DNA of 64,000 nucleotides. Origin: Microbacterium sp. SORGH_AS_0428. GTDB lineage: Bacteria; Actinomycetota; Actinomycetes; Actinomycetales; Microbacteriaceae. Below are positions 26,497 through 34,777 of the stretch, one piece after another. The DNA is taken from contig NZ_JAVIZT010000001.1 in NCBI RefSeq assembly GCF_031453615.1, positions 1,798,001 through 1,862,000 of the forward strand. Direction: 5' to 3'. Each line of letters starts with the position of its first letter. The stretch's first letter is position 1. Below the pieces are notes generated by a model. That model was given only the letters and a program-made list of their open reading frames with translations, was not told the origin of the DNA and did not search any database. Both the position numbers and the translations under genes were made by a program.

Positions 26497-27163
26497 GTCC
26501 GGGACCGGCGCCGCGCCCCCAGCGGAACGCCGAGACGGTGGGGTCGCCGGGGATCCAGAAGCGCCACGGGAACTCGTCGCCGCCCGCGACACCCGCCACC
26601 CCGACGCGCGGGCCGGTGGCGATGTCCCGGCGCGGGCTGGCCGGCAGGAGGAGTCGGGCGCGTGCGCCCGCCCTCATGCCGCCGGTCACGGCGTCGATGC
26701 CGTCGTGCACGGGATGGCGGAGGCCCGAGGCATCACCGAGACGCCCCGGCCCGCGGGCCAGGTCGCGGTCGTGGCGCACGACACCGCGCTCGCTGCGGCG
26801 GCGACGGGCCGCATCCGCGCCCTCGACGACCTCCGCGCCACGCAGGAGCACACCGCCGGCGACCCCCGCGGGCCCGCACACCACGTTCACGCACGAGTGG
26901 ATGCCGTGGCTCAGGTACACGTAGAGGTGCCCGGGCTCGCCCCACATCGTGGCGTTGCGCGGCGTCGGCCCCATGCGGGCGTGTGAGCCGGGATCGGGGA
27001 CGTCACCGGTGCCGCGGCCGTGGTACGCCTCGACCTCGCTGAGGCGCAGCACGACGCGTTCGCCGTCCCGTTCGGTCTCCAGCAGCGCGTCGAGCAGAAG
27101 CGGCGCCACCTCCACCGGTAGGGCGCTGAGCACCTCGCGTGTGGCCAGCACATGGGTCGTCAT
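26480..27163 (-). CDS. DNA-3-methyladenine glycosylase (MPG/AAG family)
   Basis: 227 residues. Family motifs: EVEAYHG with the catalytic Glu, DPGSHARMGPTPRNATMWGEPG, LYVYLSHGIHSCVNVVC and VLLRGAEVVEG. The enzyme removes 3-methyladenine and other alkylated bases in base-excision repair. The ATG overlaps the stop of the upstream gene (ATGA), so it is the last member of the chain that begins with zur. Its 3' end overlaps the convergent giant membrane protein gene by 17 bases. Confidence 0.93.
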   Translation of the reverse strand: MTTHVLATREVLSALPVEVAPLLLDALLETERDGERVVLRLSEVEAYHGRGTGDVPDPGSHARMGPTPRNATMWGEPGHLYVYLSHGIHSCVNVVCGPAGVAGGVLLRGAEVVEGADAARRRRSERGVVRHDRDLARGPGRLGDASGLRHPVHDGIDAVTGGMRAGARARLLLPASPRRDIATGPRVGVAGVAGGDEFPWRFWIPGDPTVSAFRWGRGAGPGLSAAR

Positions 27164-28578
27164 CGCAGCGGGACCCGGCACCAGGAGATGTCGAAGGCGC
27201 CGAGGCTGGACACCTCGGTCTCGCTGTCGAGATCAAGGATGTGGGTCTCGACCGTCTCGGGAACCGGCAGGGCGTAGCTCGTCACGTAGGGGTTCTTCGC
27301 CGCATCCGGCTGCACGAGCACGGCCGCGTAGCGACCGGACGGTGAGACGCAGGTCTGCAGCAGCGCCGAACTCGCCGCCACCGTGAACACCGGCTTGGCG
27401 TGGCCCTCGCCGTCGACCAGCAGGAGCGAGGAGCCGGCACCGTTCGGGTCGGTGTACTGACGCAGCGTCCGGTCCCCCGTCAGCGGCACCACGCCGCCGA
27501 GATATCCCGTCGCGTCCTGCGCCGAGACGAGCGGTTCCTCCGAGCCGTCGACGAGCGAGATCGTGACCAGCCCGTCGGCGCGGAGCACGATCGCGGTGGT
27601 CGAGCCGCGGGCGATGCCCTCGATCTGCGCGGCCGCCCCCAGGTCGACGGGGTTCGCCCCCGACGGCGGCGCGAGCAGTAACCGGCCCTGGAACGAGAGC
27701 ATGAGGATGCTGTCGGTGTCGGGGACGAAGCTCCACTGCGCGACGCTCGCCGGCTCGCCCGACACGTCGATGCGGGTCGGCGGGGTGTCGGCATCGGCAG
27801 GCTTGAGCGAGGCGGTGTAGAGCACGCTCGCCCGCGCCCCCGCGGCCGACATGTCGGGATCCGTGTAGGTGTAGCCGATGGTCTCGCCGCGGTCGGCGGT
27901 CTGCAGGTCCTGAACGGGTCCCGTGCCGGGCAGGGGCAGCGAGCGTTGTCCCGTTCCGTCGGGGTCGGTCACGATGAGTTCGTTCGAGCCGTCGTCGTCC
28001 ACGACCGACATCACGAGATGCGCGCTCGTCGCGCGGAAGTCCTCGATGTGCCGGTGCGTGAAGACGGGGACGGCGTCCTCGCCCGACAGCGACGTGCGAA
28101 AGACCGTGTCGTTCTCGCCGTCGTCGCCGCGCTGGAGCAGATACACCGACAGCGGCGGGGTGCGGAAGCTCTCAGTGAGCGTGACGGCCGCATCCGATCC
28201 CTGTCCCGTGACACCCGAGACGGTGACCGTGTAGTCGGTGTCGTCGCGCAGGGGCAGCGTGAAGCGCACGCCGATGCTGCGACCCGACGTCTCGACGGCG
28301 AAGTCCGCCACCGGGCTGACGGTCACCTGCGACGGGTCGATCGAGGTGAGCGTCTGCGTCGTGGTGAGGATCAGGCGTGAGCCGGATGTGGACACCGCCG
28401 CCTGCGAGTCGAACTGTACGTTCGTCACCCGCGGCCCCTGCAGGGTCCCGACGGCCCCCGCGGCGGCGCCCGCGAGCGCCAGCACGGCCAGCACGATCGC
28501 GAACGCCCCGAGATACGCGCGGATGCGGCGGCGGCGCGCCTGCTCACGCCGCGAGGGGCGCTGAGCGTCAGTACTCAT
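27160..28578 (-). CDS. Membrane-anchored protein with Ig-like and beta-propeller-like domains
   Basis: 472 residues. An Arg-rich N-terminus and one membrane segment at about residues 20-45 (AYLGAFAIVLAVLALAGAAA) precede an Ig-like region of about 100 residues (LILTTTQTLTSIDPSQVTVS, DDTDYTVTVSGV) and then repeated beta-strand blades such as HLVMSVVDDDGSNELIVTDPDG, typical of a WD40/TolB-type propeller. Two cysteines (LLQTCVSPSG and ISWCRVPLR) could pair. The function is unknown. It overlaps the TIGR03943-type gene upstream and the glycosylase downstream, so it may be the outer part of the neighbouring permease. Confidence 0.72.
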   Translation of the reverse strand: MSTDAQRPSRREQARRRRIRAYLGAFAIVLAVLALAGAAAGAVGTLQGPRVTNVQFDSQAAVSTSGSRLILTTTQTLTSIDPSQVTVSPVADFAVETSGRSIGVRFTLPLRDDTDYTVTVSGVTGQGSDAAVTLTESFRTPPLSVYLLQRGDDGENDTVFRTSLSGEDAVPVFTHRHIEDFRATSAHLVMSVVDDDGSNELIVTDPDGTGQRSLPLPGTGPVQDLQTADRGETIGYTYTDPDMSAAGARASVLYTASLKPADADTPPTRIDVSGEPASVAQWSFVPDTDSILMLSFQGRLLLAPPSGANPVDLGAAAQIEGIARGSTTAIVLRADGLVTISLVDGSEEPLVSAQDATGYLGGVVPLTGDRTLRQYTDPNGAGSSLLLVDGEGHAKPVFTVAASSALLQTCVSPSGRYAAVLVQPDAAKNPYVTSYALPVPETVETHILDLDSETEVSSLGAFDISWCRVPLR

Positions 28579-29332
28579 ACGGATCGCTCGGCTCGTCGAT
28601 CGGCGTGACCTGCTCGGCGACGATCGCCAGCTGCCCGGATCCGGTCGCGCGCACCGTGCCCGAGACGGTGACCCACTGTCCGGTGGACGGCGCGGCCGCA
28701 TCCGCCGAGATGGCCAGACGCGCGGGCTGCGCGTCGATCACGCAGTGTGTGATGACCAGACGGCTCAGATCGAACCCGCCGTCGATGTCGCCGCTGACGA
28801 AGCCCGTCAGGGTCACCGCGTCACCCTCGAACGCGTCGGGGTTGGTGGCCGTGGCGAACACCGCGGCCCAGTCCCCCACCCCGAACTTCGACGTGTCGCC
28901 GGTGGAGGCGAGCGAGACCACATCCGATCCGGCGAACAACGGCGGTGCGCCGACGTCACGGGATGCGGCGAGCTCCGCAGACAGGGACGCCGGCGGAAGC
29001 GCCAGCATCGTCACCACGACGCCCGAGGCGAGCACGCCGCCGGCCACCGCGGCCACGGCTCCCGCCGACACGCGGCGTTCGTGCCCGTGAGGCGGGTGAT
29101 CCTCATCGTGGGCGTCGCCGTGGTCGTGACCGTGGTCGTCCTCCGCACCCAACGGCAGGACGAAGCTCAACGCCGTTCCGACGAGCACGACGACGGCCAT
29201 GCCGATCGCGAACCACGCGCCGTCCGGGTTGATGTACAGGCCGATGCGACCGGTCACGGCCAGCACGAGGGTGATGACGGCGAGGGCTGCGGCGAGCCCC
29301 GCGCCCAGCCAGCGGGTGAGAACGCTACGCAA
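28568..29332 (-). CDS. TIGR03943-type putative permease subunit (YcgQ/DUF1980-like)
   Basis: 254 residues with about three membrane segments near the N-terminus, a His/Asp-rich loop (EDDHGHDHGDAHDEDHPPHGHE) that could bind metal, and a C-terminal globular domain (VTLTGFVSGDIDGGFDLSRL, ITHCVIDAQPARL). Such proteins are found with UPF0718/DUF318 permeases, as here. The TTG start at 29332 is the best in frame because it overlaps the permease stop, but no good ribosome-binding site is seen. Co-transcription with zur suggests a metal-linked role; this is inference. Confidence 0.78.
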   Translation of the reverse strand: MRSVLTRWLGAGLAAALAVITLVLAVTGRIGLYINPDGAWFAIGMAVVVLVGTALSFVLPLGAEDDHGHDHGDAHDEDHPPHGHERRVSAGAVAAVAGGVLASGVVVTMLALPPASLSAELAASRDVGAPPLFAGSDVVSLASTGDTSKFGVGDWAAVFATATNPDAFEGDAVTLTGFVSGDIDGGFDLSRLVITHCVIDAQPARLAISADAAAPSTGQWVTVSGTVRATGSGQLAIVAEQVTPIDEPSDPYEY

Positions 29333-30365
29333 GGAGATTCACCACCGCTCCGAGCGCGAAGGCGAACAGCAGCACGGTCGTGACGATCCCGACGAGCGCG
29401 CGGGTGGTGAACGTCGTGCGCAGCAGAGCGATCATCTTCACGTCCACCAGCGGACCGGTCACCAGGAAGGCGACGAGCGAGCCGGGGGTGAACGTCGAGG
29501 CGAACGAGAGCGCGAAGAAGGCGTCGATGTTCGAGCAGATCGAGACGACGATCGCGAGCATCATCATCGCCACGATCGACAGCACGGGGTTCGAGCCGAT
29601 CGCCAGCAGTGCGTTGCGGGGCACGAGCACTTGCACCGCGCCGGCGAGCGCGGAGCCGATGACGAGCGCGGGCATGACCGCGCGCAGCTCGACGAGGAAC
29701 TGCGCGAGGGAGCGGCGCCCGCGGCCGCCGCGCTCGTGCACGACGACCTCGCACGTCGCGCGGAAGCGATCGGTCAACAGCGCGTCGGGCGCCGGGTGGC
29801 GGCTGTAGAGCCAGCCGATGAGGTTCGCCACCGCATAGCCGCCCACGAGGCGCGCGATCAGGATGCCGTCGCTGAAGCCGAAGGCCTGGTGCGTCGTGAT
29901 GATCACGATGGGATTCACGATCGGCGCAGCGATCAGGAAGGTCATGGTCTCGGAGACGCTGAAGCCGCGCATGAGCAGGCCGCGCGCGAACGGGACGTTG
30001 CCGCATTCGCACACCGGCACGATCATGCCCAGCAGCGACAGCACCGCACGCCGCGCCCAGGCGCGACGCGGCATCCACCGCTCCAGGACCCCGGCCGGCA
30101 GCCACACCTGGACGAGGATCGAGAGCACGACGCCCAGCGCCACGAACGGCAGCGACTCGATGAGCACGCTGAGCGCGAGGGTGACTCCGTCCTGCAGGCG
30201 CGTGGGGACGTCCGCCGGCAGCAGGTGCGGCACGAAGATGTAGATCGCCGCCATGACGACGATGAGCGCCAGTCCGAGACTCAGCGCCACGGACGTACGC
30301 GAGCCGGACGAGCGCCGCGGCGACGCCGACCTCGCGCGCTCGGTGCGACTAGTCGTCACGCTCAT
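29325..30365 (-). CDS. UPF0718/DUF318-family permease (YcgR-like)
   Basis: About 346 residues and about eight membrane segments. Conserved motifs of the family are IVPVCECGNVPFARGLL, with the CxCG pair, AAPIVNPIVIITTHQAFGF and VVSICSNIDAFFAL. The transported substrate is unknown. The ATG at 30365 overlaps the end of zur by 17 bases; another ATG at 30389 is possible. It pairs with the TIGR03943-type subunit, whose start overlaps this stop. Confidence 0.82.
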   Translation of the reverse strand: MSVTTSRTERARSASPRRSSGSRTSVALSLGLALIVVMAAIYIFVPHLLPADVPTRLQDGVTLALSVLIESLPFVALGVVLSILVQVWLPAGVLERWMPRRAWARRAVLSLLGMIVPVCECGNVPFARGLLMRGFSVSETMTFLIAAPIVNPIVIITTHQAFGFSDGILIARLVGGYAVANLIGWLYSRHPAPDALLTDRFRATCEVVVHERGGRGRRSLAQFLVELRAVMPALVIGSALAGAVQVLVPRNALLAIGSNPVLSIVAMMMLAIVVSICSNIDAFFALSFASTFTPGSLVAFLVTGPLVDVKMIALLRTTFTTRALVGIVTTVLLFAFALGAVVNLLA

Positions 30366-30759
30366 TCGTCCGGGCGGCGGTGCACGCACCGCAGAGCCCG
30401 AAGATGTCGACGACGTGCTCGGCCGAGGTGAAGCCGTGGCTCGCGGCCGTGCGCTGGGCCCACTCCTCGACCTCCGAGGCCTCGATCTCGACGGTGAGAC
30501 CGCACTGCCGGCAGATGAGGTGATGGTGGTGCCCGCTCGTCACGCAGGCGCGGTAGAGGTTCTCGCCCTCGGGGCTCTGCAGCGAGTCGGCGTCACCGCC
30601 GGCGGCCAGCCCCGCGAGGGCGCGGTAGACCGTGGCCAGGCCGATGCCGGTGTTGTCGTCGCGCAACCGCGCGTGCAGCGTCTGGGCGCTGACGAAGCCC
30701 TGCGCGTCGGAGAGGGCTTCGCGGACGCGCTCGCGCTGCCAGGTATTGCGCTGAGCCAT
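30349..30759 (-). CDS. zur: Fur-family metalloregulator, probably Zur
   Basis: 136 residues. The winged helix includes IGLATVYRALAGLA; the metal site has HHHHLICRQCG, and the structural zinc is held by CRQC and CGAC. The zinc-specific assignment comes from the adjacent znuACB genes and a perfect Zur-type palindrome in the znuA promoter, not from the protein alone. It has its own TAGGAT leaderless promoter at 30766-30771 and heads a chain of overlapping genes (permease, TIGR03943, propeller protein, glycosylase). Confidence 0.87.
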   Translation of the reverse strand: MAQRNTWQRERVREALSDAQGFVSAQTLHARLRDDNTGIGLATVYRALAGLAAGGDADSLQSPEGENLYRACVTSGHHHHLICRQCGLTVEIEASEVEEWAQRTAASHGFTSAEHVVDIFGLCGACTAARTNERDD

Positions 30760-30765
30760 GCCCGA

Positions 30766-30771
30766 ATCCTA
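30766..30771 (-). promoter_or_regulatory. -10 hexamer TAGGAT for leaderless zur
   Basis: On the minus strand TAGGAT, 6 bases (TCGGGC), then the ATG at 30759. Confidence 0.55.
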
Positions 30772-30805
30772 CCCGCGCACCCTGGCAGCGGGCCGGGCGC
30801 TGTTC

Positions 30806-31666
30806 TCAGACGGCACGCGTCATGCGGTCGCGGCGTGCGCCGATCGCGCGACAGACGATGTAGATGACGAAGGAGATCGTCGTGATGTACGGGCTCACCG
30901 GCAGGGTGCCCGCCACCGCGAGCAGGATCCCGCCGACGGCGGAGACGACGCCGAACAGGGCCGCCCACAGCGGCACGGCGAGCGGGCCGGTCGAGATGCG
31001 CATCGCTGCCGCGGCGGGGGTCACGAGCAGCGCGAGTACGAGCAGGGCGCCGATGATGTGCACGGCGACGGCGACGATGAGCCCGAGCAGCAGCATGAAG
31101 GCGAGCGAGACCGCCCTCGTGGGCACCCCGCGCGCGGCGGCCGACTGGGGATCCAGCGAGTCGAAGCGCAGCGGGCGCCAGATGAGCAGCAGGCCCACCA
31201 GCACAACGGCGGCGATCGCGATGAGCGCGCCGAGCTGCCCCGTCTGCACGGAGACGATCTGCCCCGTGAGCAGGCTGAACCGGTTGGCGCTTCGTCCGTT
31301 GTACAGCGAGAGGAAGAGGATCCCGAGGCCGAGGCCGAACGGCATCAGGACACCGATGATCGAGTTCCGGTCACGCGCGCGGGAGCCGAGCCAGCCGATG
31401 AGCGCGGCGGCGATCATCGAGCCGACGATGGACCCCGTCACGACGTCGAAGCCGAGGAGGAGGGCGGCAGCGGCGCCGGCGAAGGAGAGTTCGCTGATGC
31501 CGTGCACCGCGAAGGCCATGTCGCGCTGCATCACGAACACGCCGACGAGACCGCCGACGATGCCGAGGACGGCGCCCGCCCACACGGAGTTCTGGACGAG
31601 CTCCAGGATCTGGCCGTACTGGGCCACGCCTCCGAACAGCGCGTCGCCGACGTCGCTCCAGTTCAT
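30806..31666 (-). CDS. znuB: Zinc ABC transporter permease
   Basis: 286 residues and about eight membrane segments. The family segments AVHGISELSFAGAAAALLLG and LLGLIVAVAVHIIGALLVLAL are present. It forms the channel for zinc (or manganese) import with the ZnuC ATPase and ZnuA binding protein. Its ATG overlaps the znuC stop (ATGA). The zur gene starts 46 bases downstream. Confidence 0.92.
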   Translation of the reverse strand: MNWSDVGDALFGGVAQYGQILELVQNSVWAGAVLGIVGGLVGVFVMQRDMAFAVHGISELSFAGAAAALLLGFDVVTGSIVGSMIAAALIGWLGSRARDRNSIIGVLMPFGLGLGILFLSLYNGRSANRFSLLTGQIVSVQTGQLGALIAIAAVVLVGLLLIWRPLRFDSLDPQSAAARGVPTRAVSLAFMLLLGLIVAVAVHIIGALLVLALLVTPAAAAMRISTGPLAVPLWAALFGVVSAVGGILLAVAGTLPVSPYITTISFVIYIVCRAIGARRDRMTRAV

Positions 31667-32484
31667 GCGTGGTCCTCGGGGTCGTGATGGTGGTGGTGCG
31701 ACTGCTCCGCATCCGGCGCTCCGACGACGACGAGGCGCCCGCCCGCGCGGAGCACGTGCACGGGAGCCCCGTAGAGGTCGCTGAGCACGGCGGAGTCGAG
31801 CACCTGGTCGGGGGTGCCGAGCATGAAGGTGCCGCCGGCGATGTAGAGGATGCGGTCGACGGTGTCGAGCACCGGATTGATGTCGTGGGTCACCAGCAGG
31901 ACGCCGGCCTGACGCTCCCGGCGATGCCGGTCGATCAGCGACACCACGGCCTGCTGGTTCGCGAGGTCGAGACTCGTCAGCGGCTCATCGCACAGCAACA
32001 GGCGCGGGTCGTCGGCGAGCGCCTGCCCCACGCGGAGCCGCTGCTGCTCCCCGCCCGAGAGGAGCCCGACGGGACGCTCGGCGAAGGTCTCGGCGCCCAC
32101 GGCGGTGAGGAGCTCGTCGACGCGCGCTCGGTCGCGACGGCGGGAGATCGGCAGACCGAATCGGTGGCCGTCCACGCCGAGCGCGACGACGTCGCGGCCG
32201 CGCATCGAGGTGTCTCGTGGCAGCGGGCGCTGCTGGGGGATGTAGCCGATGCGCCGGTTGCCCGCCCGGGTGACCGGCGCCCCGAGAGCGGTGATGGTTC
32301 CCTCACTGAGCCTGTCGAGGCCGAGGATCGCCCGCAGCAACGTGGTCTTTCCCGCGCCGCTGGGTCCGAGCACGGCGACCAGCTCGCCGGGCGCGACGGT
32401 CAGATCCAGCCCGCGCCACAGCTCGCGTCCGCCGCGCCGGAGCGCAGCGGACGCGATGACGAGCGGGTCGCGCTCGGCCGTCAC
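31663..32484 (-). CDS. znuC: Zinc ABC transporter ATP-binding protein
   Basis: 273 residues. Walker A is GPSGAGKTT, the signature LSGGEQQRLRVGQAL, Walker B LLLCDEPLTSLD and the switch His is in LLVTHDINP. The C-terminus ends in a His-rich tail HHHHHDPEDHA, which may bind the metal. The GTG start at 32484 overlaps the znuA stop (GTGA). It powers the importer made with znuA and znuB. Confidence 0.93.
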   Translation of the reverse strand: MTAERDPLVIASAALRRGGRELWRGLDLTVAPGELVAVLGPSGAGKTTLLRAILGLDRLSEGTITALGAPVTRAGNRRIGYIPQQRPLPRDTSMRGRDVVALGVDGHRFGLPISRRRDRARVDELLTAVGAETFAERPVGLLSGGEQQRLRVGQALADDPRLLLCDEPLTSLDLANQQAVVSLIDRHRRERQAGVLLVTHDINPVLDTVDRILYIAGGTFMLGTPDQVLDSAVLSDLYGAPVHVLRAGGRLVVVGAPDAEQSHHHHHDPEDHA

Positions 32485-33476
32485 TTGTCGAGGGCTCCGG
32501 CGAGGTCCTCGATGTTCTTCTGCATCCACTGGATGTAAGTCTGGTCGTCCGGACGCGTTTCCGTGAACTCGAGCACCGGAATGCCCGCGGAACCCGCCGC
32601 GTCGATGATCTGCGTCGTCTCGGCGCCGCCCGCCTGCGCGTTCGCGATGACCACCTTCACCTCGCCCGACTTGACCTCGTTGAGAGCCGCCAGCAGCACG
32701 GCCGCGGGCACGTCCTGACCCTCTTCGACGGCCTCGCTGAACTCGTCCGGCGTGGCGTTCTCGAGTCCGGCCGCGGCGATCAGGTAGCCGGGCACCGGCT
32801 CGGTCACGAAGACCTCGGCACCGCCGTGGGCGGCCTTGATGTCGTCGAGGGACTTCTCGAGTCCGGCGACCTGCGCGAGGAACGCGGTCGAGTTCGCCTG
32901 GAACGTGTCCGCCTTGTCGGGGACGAGACGCGAGAGCTCCTCGGTGATGGCCTCGGTCACGTGCTCGATCGTGTGCGGGTCGTACCAGACGTGCTCGTTG
33001 AAGCCCTCGATGTGGTCGTGGTCGTGCTCGAGCTCGGAGTGCGGGCTCGCCTCGAGCTCGTCCGTGTCGTGCTCGGTCGCCTCGGTGCCCTGCCAGCTGT
33101 CGGAGTACTCGGCGGCCACGATCACCGGCGCCTCGGACTTGCTCGCGTCGATGAGCGAGTCCATGAACGCGTCGTACCCGCCACCGTTCTGGATGATCAG
33201 GTCGGCCTTCTGGACCGTCAGCTGGTCGGCCGCGGTGGCCTCGTAGTCGTGGGGGTCCTGCGCGGCGGACGAGATCACGGGCGTGATCGTGGCCGCATCC
33301 CCCGCGATCTCCTCGGCGATCTGGCTGTAGACGTTCGTCGAGGTGACGATGGTGATCGCGCCGTCGGAGGCGGAGCTCTGCGACGGCGCGGCCGTGGCCG
33401 ACGCGCATCCGGCGAGCGTGAGGGCGGCGCCGGCGACGAGGGCGGGCGCGAGGAGAAGTCGGGTCTTCAGGGGCAT
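32481..33476 (-). CDS. znuA: Zinc ABC transporter substrate-binding lipoprotein
   Basis: 331 residues. Lipoprotein signal LTLAGC ends near residue 24. The cluster A-I binding fold is seen in DGAITIVTSTNVYSQIAEEI, with metal ligands in SAAQDPHDYE, EHVWYDPHTIEHV and a later Glu/Asp. A His/Asp/Glu-rich loop (SPHSELEHDHDHIEGFNEH) is typical of zinc-specific proteins. It is first in znuA-znuC-znuB, behind a promoter overlapped by a Zur-type palindrome. Confidence 0.94.
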   Translation of the reverse strand: MPLKTRLLLAPALVAGAALTLAGCASATAAPSQSSASDGAITIVTSTNVYSQIAEEIAGDAATITPVISSAAQDPHDYEATAADQLTVQKADLIIQNGGGYDAFMDSLIDASKSEAPVIVAAEYSDSWQGTEATEHDTDELEASPHSELEHDHDHIEGFNEHVWYDPHTIEHVTEAITEELSRLVPDKADTFQANSTAFLAQVAGLEKSLDDIKAAHGGAEVFVTEPVPGYLIAAAGLENATPDEFSEAVEEGQDVPAAVLLAALNEVKSGEVKVVIANAQAGGAETTQIIDAAGSAGIPVLEFTETRPDDQTYIQWMQKNIEDLAGALDK

Positions 33477-33483
33477 GGCGGTC

Positions 33484-33512
33484 ACTCTACGCCTACTGAT
33501 AATCGTTATCAA
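33484..33512 (-). promoter_or_regulatory. znuA promoter (TTGATA, 17-bp spacer, TAGAGT)
   Basis: On the minus strand a -35 TTGATA (33512-33507) and -10 TAGAGT (33489-33484) are 17 bases apart; the ATG follows the -10 by 7 bases, so the mRNA is predicted leaderless. Confidence 0.75.
33497..33511. promoter_or_regulatory. Zur box
   Basis: TGATAATCGTTATCA is a perfect inverted repeat (TGATAA / TTATCA, 3-base centre). It covers the -35 element and spacer of the znuA promoter, the right place for zinc-dependent repression. Confidence 0.82.
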
Positions 33513-33580
33513 ACTCGGTACGGGCGCTTCCCCACGTCCGGCGCGCCCGGCCCCTGCCCTTGCCGCCCCTGTGCCCTCCC

Positions 33581-33670
33581 TGTGCCCGAGTTGCGTCGCA
33601 TGTGCGCAGTTGCGCCACTTCTGCGCACATGCGCCAGTCATTGACAGGCGCAGTTGCGCAGAAGTGTGGC
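33581..33670. repeat. Left 90-bp inverted repeat flanking the carbamoyltransferase-like gene
   Basis: It aligns without gaps to the reverse complement of 34599-34688, with 70 of 90 identities by hand count. The outer 20 bases and inner 16 bases are perfect. An internal stem-loop (GCCACTTCTGCGCA with TGCGCAGAAGTGtGGC) is present. Confidence 0.85.
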
Positions 33671-33724
33671 CCCTGCACGGGTTGGCGCCGGACGGATGCG
33701 GTGAGCCAGCCGCATCCGCGTCGA

Positions 33725-33730
33725 TACGGT
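33725..33730 (+). promoter_or_regulatory. -10 hexamer TACGGT for the carbamoyltransferase-like gene
   Basis: TACGGT, 6 bases, then the ATG at 33737. It lies inside the repeat-bounded segment, so the segment carries its own promoter. Confidence 0.5.
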
Positions 33731-33736
33731 GGCGGG

Positions 33737-34558
33737 ATGCGCTCCCTCATCCGCCTCGACGACTGGACATCCACCGACATCGAGCAGGTCTTCGCCCTCG
33801 CCGACGCGTACGGGACGGGGCGCGGGCCGAAGACGTCCGGCTGCGCGGTGATGTTCTTCCCTGCGACAAGTCTCCGCACCCGCGTCACGTTCGAGCGCGG
33901 TGCGGCGCTCATGGGACTGCAGCCGGTCGTCCTTCCCGAGTCGACGCTCGACAAGCCGGAGGCGCATGCGGACGTCGCGAACTATCTCGCCGGCTGGGCC
34001 GACCTCGTCGTCGCGCGTCATGGCGACATCGGCGTGCTGGAGGCGCTCGCGGACCCGGGTGCGCTTCCGATCGTGAACGCGATGACCAGCACCAACCACC
34101 CTTGCGAGATCCTCGCCGATCTGTGGATGCTGCGACAGAACCGCGATCTCGCTGCGACACGCTTCCTGTTCGTCGGGCCCGACGGCAACATCTCGCGCGC
34201 GTGGCAGGAGGCCTCTCGCGCACTCGGGCTCGACCTGGTGCAGTGTTCCCCGTCCGAGCTGCGCACACCGGGCGCGCGATGGGTCGAGGACCTCGCTACC
34301 GCCATCCGCTCCGCCGACGTGATCGTGACGGATGACCCCGCAGACCACGCGCGGATCCTCGAGCCGTATCGGATCACCGCATCCCTGCTGGATGCGGCGT
34401 CTCGCGGTGTCCAGCTGAACCCGTGCCCGCCGTTCATCCGCGGGCGGGAGGTCAGCGAGGACGCGGTGGCGCATCCCGCTTTCGTCGGTCACGCGTTCAA
34501 GCGGGCGCTCCTCCCCGTGCACCAGGCCGTGATGGCCTCCTGCCTCGGGCTCGGATAG
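33737..34558 (+). CDS. Aspartate/ornithine carbamoyltransferase-like protein
   Basis: 273 residues, about 40 shorter than ornithine carbamoyltransferases. The carbamoyl-phosphate site reads SLRTRVTFE (STRT in true enzymes), the second motif NHPCEILADLWML (HPCQ in ornithine enzymes) and the C-terminal HCLP motif is replaced by NPCPPFIRG. The fold is clear, but the changed motifs leave substrate and activity open. Main arginine and pyrimidine pathway genes are not nearby. It is bracketed by 90-bp inverted repeats and has its own TACGGT hexamer. Confidence 0.78.
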   Translation: MRSLIRLDDWTSTDIEQVFALADAYGTGRGPKTSGCAVMFFPATSLRTRVTFERGAALMGLQPVVLPESTLDKPEAHADVANYLAGWADLVVARHGDIGVLEALADPGALPIVNAMTSTNHPCEILADLWMLRQNRDLAATRFLFVGPDGNISRAWQEASRALGLDLVQCSPSELRTPGARWVEDLATAIRSADVIVTDDPADHARILEPYRITASLLDAASRGVQLNPCPPFIRGREVSEDAVAHPAFVGHAFKRALLPVHQAVMASCLGLG

Positions 34559-34598
34559 CCGGCCTCGCTGCGGGACGAGTGCCGGCTGGGCCGCATCC

Positions 34599-34688
34599 GC
34601 CACACTTCTGCGCAGGTGCGACAGGAGATGACTGTGGCGGATGCGGAAACCTGTCGCATCTGCGCATGTGCGACGCAACTCGGGCACA
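34599..34688. repeat. Right 90-bp inverted repeat flanking the carbamoyltransferase-like gene
   Basis: Reverse-complement partner of 33581-33670. Its internal stem (GCGACAGG / CCTGTCGC on one strand) differs from the left copy by paired changes that keep the hairpin. Next to it, CCGCGGACGGGACCCC is directly repeated at 34702-34717 and 34735-34750. Confidence 0.85.
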
Positions 34689-34777
34689 GGCGGACACCCC
34701 ACCGCGGACGGGACCCCCGCCCCGGACACCGCCGCCGCGGACGGGACCCCGAGCAGGAGCACGGGCCGGGCGCGGGG

